The notes beneath the pieces are model-generated. The model made no database searches and had not been told where the DNA came from. It was given only the letters and a program-made list of their open reading frames with translations. A program made the position numbers and the translations under genes. Below are positions 62,070-64,000 of a stretch of DNA of 64,000 nucleotides, piece after piece (position 1 is the first letter of the stretch; every line of letters starts with the position of its first letter). This DNA is from Rivularia sp963920925 (lineage in GTDB: Bacteria; Cyanobacteriota; Cyanobacteriia; Cyanobacteriales; Nostocaceae): the NCBI RefSeq assembly GCF_963920925.1, contig NZ_CAWUDI010000006.1:152089-216088 (forward strand). Reading direction: 5' to 3'.

Positions 62070-63965
62070 ATGTACCCAACCCCAGAACAACTTGCACAGG
62101 ACGAAACTACTCCACCCGATAAGTTGAGGATTCTTGCATATGAAAGTGTAGAACTTGAAAGATTAGTAGCGACGAATCCGAGTGCCGAACCGGAGTTATT
62201 GCGGGAGTTAGCATCAAGTGAAGATAAGGCTACCCGCGAAAATGTGACTACAAATCCGAATACACCAACAGATGTACTGCTGAAATTAGCGGGGGATTTT
62301 CCTCGTCAATTTTTCTCAAATCCGGTTTTGTCCTTATTAATGTTAGAAAATCCGAATTTAGCAACAGATATATCATATTGGTCTTTGTTGAAACTGTTAA
62401 AACAAGATGATGCGCCAGAATGGTTTTTGGCTTGTGCTGCAATGCACGCGAATTCCTTGGTATTGGAAGCTGTAGCTAAACATAAACAAGCAACAGAAGC
62501 GATTTTGGTTCAGCTGGCAATTAAGAGTAGGTACGATCCAGAATTGGGTTTATGTATTGCACAACGCAAAGATGTATCGCAAACAGTTTTAGAAAAGTTA
62601 GCGGAGCATGGTGCGGGTTCGGTTCGCTTACATTTAGCTACATACCCAAAAACTCCTGTGAAGGTTTTGGAAATTTTAGTCGAACATCCAGAACCGAATT
62701 GGAATTTAAGGGTAGCTATTGAAACAAATATTGCCAAAAATCCCAACACTCCGCTAAATGTTCTTGAAGCTTTGATAAAAGTTCCATATACCAAAGTCAA
62801 AAGTGCGATCGCTAAACGTTCCGATCTAACCAAGCATCTGATAATCGAATTGGCAATGGATTATCGGGTGCATACGATGAATTTTTTGCCTCAAAATCCT
62901 CACATCCCTCTTCTTTGGTTGGAGGAAATGGCAGAGCATCCGATTGAACGGGTGCGTCAAATGGTGGCAAGGCATCCGAATACACCACCGCATTTACTAG
63001 TACAAGCGGCAAACAATTTGGAACTACGTCAATTTGTCGCGGAAAATCCCTGTACCCCTCCAGAAGTTCTTGAAGAATTGGCAATGGATGCCAGAGGAGA
63101 TATCCAGGCTGCTGTAGCCAGGAATGCCAAAACTCCAGGTTACGTCTTGGAAATATTAGGCAGTACTCCGTTTCATGACTTGTTGTTAGCGCGTCATCCC
63201 CATACTCCAAGTTCTACTTTGCAAAAAATAATGTGGCGTTTGGCATTAGATGAACGTTTATCTGTTCGCAAATATGTAGCCCAGCACAATCATGCACCAG
63301 TGTCAATTCTGATTCAGTGGGCAAAAAGTTCGCCGGAATTACGTCCGTGGGTTGCTTCAAATGCTCGCACTCCATCCCGGATTCTAGAAGAACTTGCTAA
63401 AGATACATCCAAAGATGTGCGTTATGGCGTGGCAAGAAACACCAACACTCCCCCCCACATATTAAAAAAGCTGGCTGAAGATTGGCGGTTAGAAGTGCGT
63501 CAAGCTGTGGCCAAAAATCCTCAAACACCCGGAGATGTTTTAGAGATTTTAATTAAAGATTGGCATTTGCGGTCATTTATTGCTCAAAACCCCAACACCC
63601 CAGCCACAGCCTTAGAGCAACTTACGCAATTCTTCCGATACGACTGGTATATAGTTCAACATCCCAACACCCCACCCAAATTGCAACAAAGATTATTAGA
63701 AGAATTTTCTACCAGCGTAGTCGAAACCGAAAGGCTCTTTGTAGCAAGACATTCAGCCACACCCGTAGAAATTTTAGAGCATCTTGCCCAGGATGAAGAC
63801 CATGTTGTTTCCAAATCTGCAAAGCGCTCCTTGAGGAAGAGAGGGGGAGATGGGGGGATGGTAAGCCACTGCGTTGGGCGGGTTCCCCGACTTGTAGCAA
63901 GTGGCGCAACCCGGAGGGGGGGACAAGGAGACAAGGGGAAGATAATCCTAATTCCTAATTCCTAA
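62070..63965 (+). CDS. leucine-rich-repeat-variant (LRV) solenoid protein
   Basis: This 631-residue protein consists of about 18-20 helical repeats of roughly 24-26 residues. The consensus is NPNTPP-VLEELAKD---VR--VA, which fits the LRV family of alpha-solenoids. No catalytic domain, signal peptide or membrane helix is seen, so it is probably a scaffold or a binding protein. The last about 40 residues (from KRGGDGGMVSHCVGRVPRLV onward) are a translation of dispersed-repeat and STRR DNA, and the stop codon lies inside a TAATTCC array. The natural end is probably near residue 590. Confidence 0.85.
   Translation: MYPTPEQLAQDETTPPDKLRILAYESVELERLVATNPSAEPELLRELASSEDKATRENVTTNPNTPTDVLLKLAGDFPRQFFSNPVLSLLMLENPNLATDISYWSLLKLLKQDDAPEWFLACAAMHANSLVLEAVAKHKQATEAILVQLAIKSRYDPELGLCIAQRKDVSQTVLEKLAEHGAGSVRLHLATYPKTPVKVLEILVEHPEPNWNLRVAIETNIAKNPNTPLNVLEALIKVPYTKVKSAIAKRSDLTKHLIIELAMDYRVHTMNFLPQNPHIPLLWLEEMAEHPIERVRQMVARHPNTPPHLLVQAANNLELRQFVAENPCTPPEVLEELAMDARGDIQAAVARNAKTPGYVLEILGSTPFHDLLLARHPHTPSSTLQKIMWRLALDERLSVRKYVAQHNHAPVSILIQWAKSSPELRPWVASNARTPSRILEELAKDTSKDVRYGVARNTNTPPHILKKLAEDWRLEVRQAVAKNPQTPGDVLEILIKDWHLRSFIAQNPNTPATALEQLTQFFRYDWYIVQHPNTPPKLQQRLLEEFSTSVVETERLFVARHSATPVEILEHLAQDEDHVVSKSAKRSLRKRGGDGGMVSHCVGRVPRLVASGATRRGGQGDKGKIILIPNS
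63866..63904. repeat. dispersed repeat CCACTGCGTTG...TAGCAAGTGG inside LRV gene
   Basis: Left CCACTGCGTTG (63866-63876) and right TAGCAAGTGG (63895-63904) match the element at 51591-51630. Here it is translated as part of the LRV C-terminus. Confidence 0.75.
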
Positions 63966-64000
63966 TTCCTAATTCCTAATTCCTAATTCCTAATTCCTAA
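63949..64000. repeat. heptamer tandem repeat TAATTCC x7 (STRR)
   Basis: Seven perfect TAATTCC units run to the window edge and may continue. The LRV stop codon TAA (63963-63965) lies within the array. Confidence 0.95.

Noticed and set aside
62248..63934. Several antisense ORFs of 60-130 codons in the LRV gene
   Set aside because: Shadow frames produced by the repetitive coding sequence on the plus strand.

Overview
The window is chromosomal DNA of a cyanobacterium, most likely a filamentous Nostocales-type species (Calothrix, Rivularia or Nostoc relatives). The evidence is: about 22 copies of the HIP1 octamer GCGATCGC counted by eye, where chance predicts about one in 64 kb; a ferredoxin-NADP reductase with a phycobilisome-linker (CpcD-like) N-terminus; phosphoribulokinase; cyanobacterial-type glutamate-cysteine ligase; a CAAD-domain protein; DUF1822 and DICT-domain proteins; and many heptamer tandem repeats (STRR) between genes. 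The DNA is AT-rich, and non-coding spacers are long and full of small palindromic repeats.

Layout. 1-3.5 kb: three secreted or periplasmic TPR proteins, one with a trypsin-like protease domain. 3.6-10.2 kb: a minus-strand module of sigma factor, DUF1822 protein and a 1574-residue CHAT/STAND-ATPase/WD40 protein. 10.6-14.2 kb: small conserved proteins, a CAAD membrane protein and an SLH protein. 14.4-21.4 kb: core metabolism (hom, petH, then divergent prk and metK). 21.8-31.9 kb: two histidine kinases, an N-formylglutamate amidohydrolase-like protein, a UvrD/PcrA helicase, a pentapeptide protein and gshA. 32-36 kb: a TrmL-like methyltransferase, a LysM/M23 cell-wall peptidase and a CAU-anticodon tRNA. 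36-43 kb: a glycogen-debranching-type glucosidase, two peroxiredoxins, a DnaJ-type co-chaperone and glgC. 43-52.6 kb: an intracellular-looking subtilase with a small pro-domain-like neighbour, a PAS/GAF/GGDEF/EAL protein, a peptidoglycan-binding repeat protein and an SH3b protein. 52.9-64 kb: a Ycf46-like AAA ATPase, two Rpn/PD-(D/E)XK-type nucleases flanking a TPR-CHAT protease cassette, and a leucine-rich-repeat-variant protein.

How genes work together. prk, petH, glgC and the debranching enzyme belong to photosynthetic carbon and reductant flow and glycogen storage. gshA and the two peroxiredoxins belong to redox defence. The two CHAT loci (3.6-10.2 kb and 55.7-60.8 kb) are the most system-like parts. 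Each has a caspase-like protease domain with an intact His/Cys pair fused to a repeat sensor (WD40 or TPR). The second is followed by a small protein and a protein ending in two membrane helices, and is bracketed by Rpn-type nucleases plus a remnant of a third. I read this as a candidate conflict or cell-death cassette; the function is inference.

Repeats. Several MITE-like elements with terminal inverted repeats, nested palindromes and STRR arrays lie in spacers. Some have entered genes in frame: two insertions in the CHAT/STAND gene, one low-complexity insertion in the debranching enzyme, and the C-terminus of the LRV protein. No rRNA, CRISPR array, complete insertion sequence or prophage is visible.
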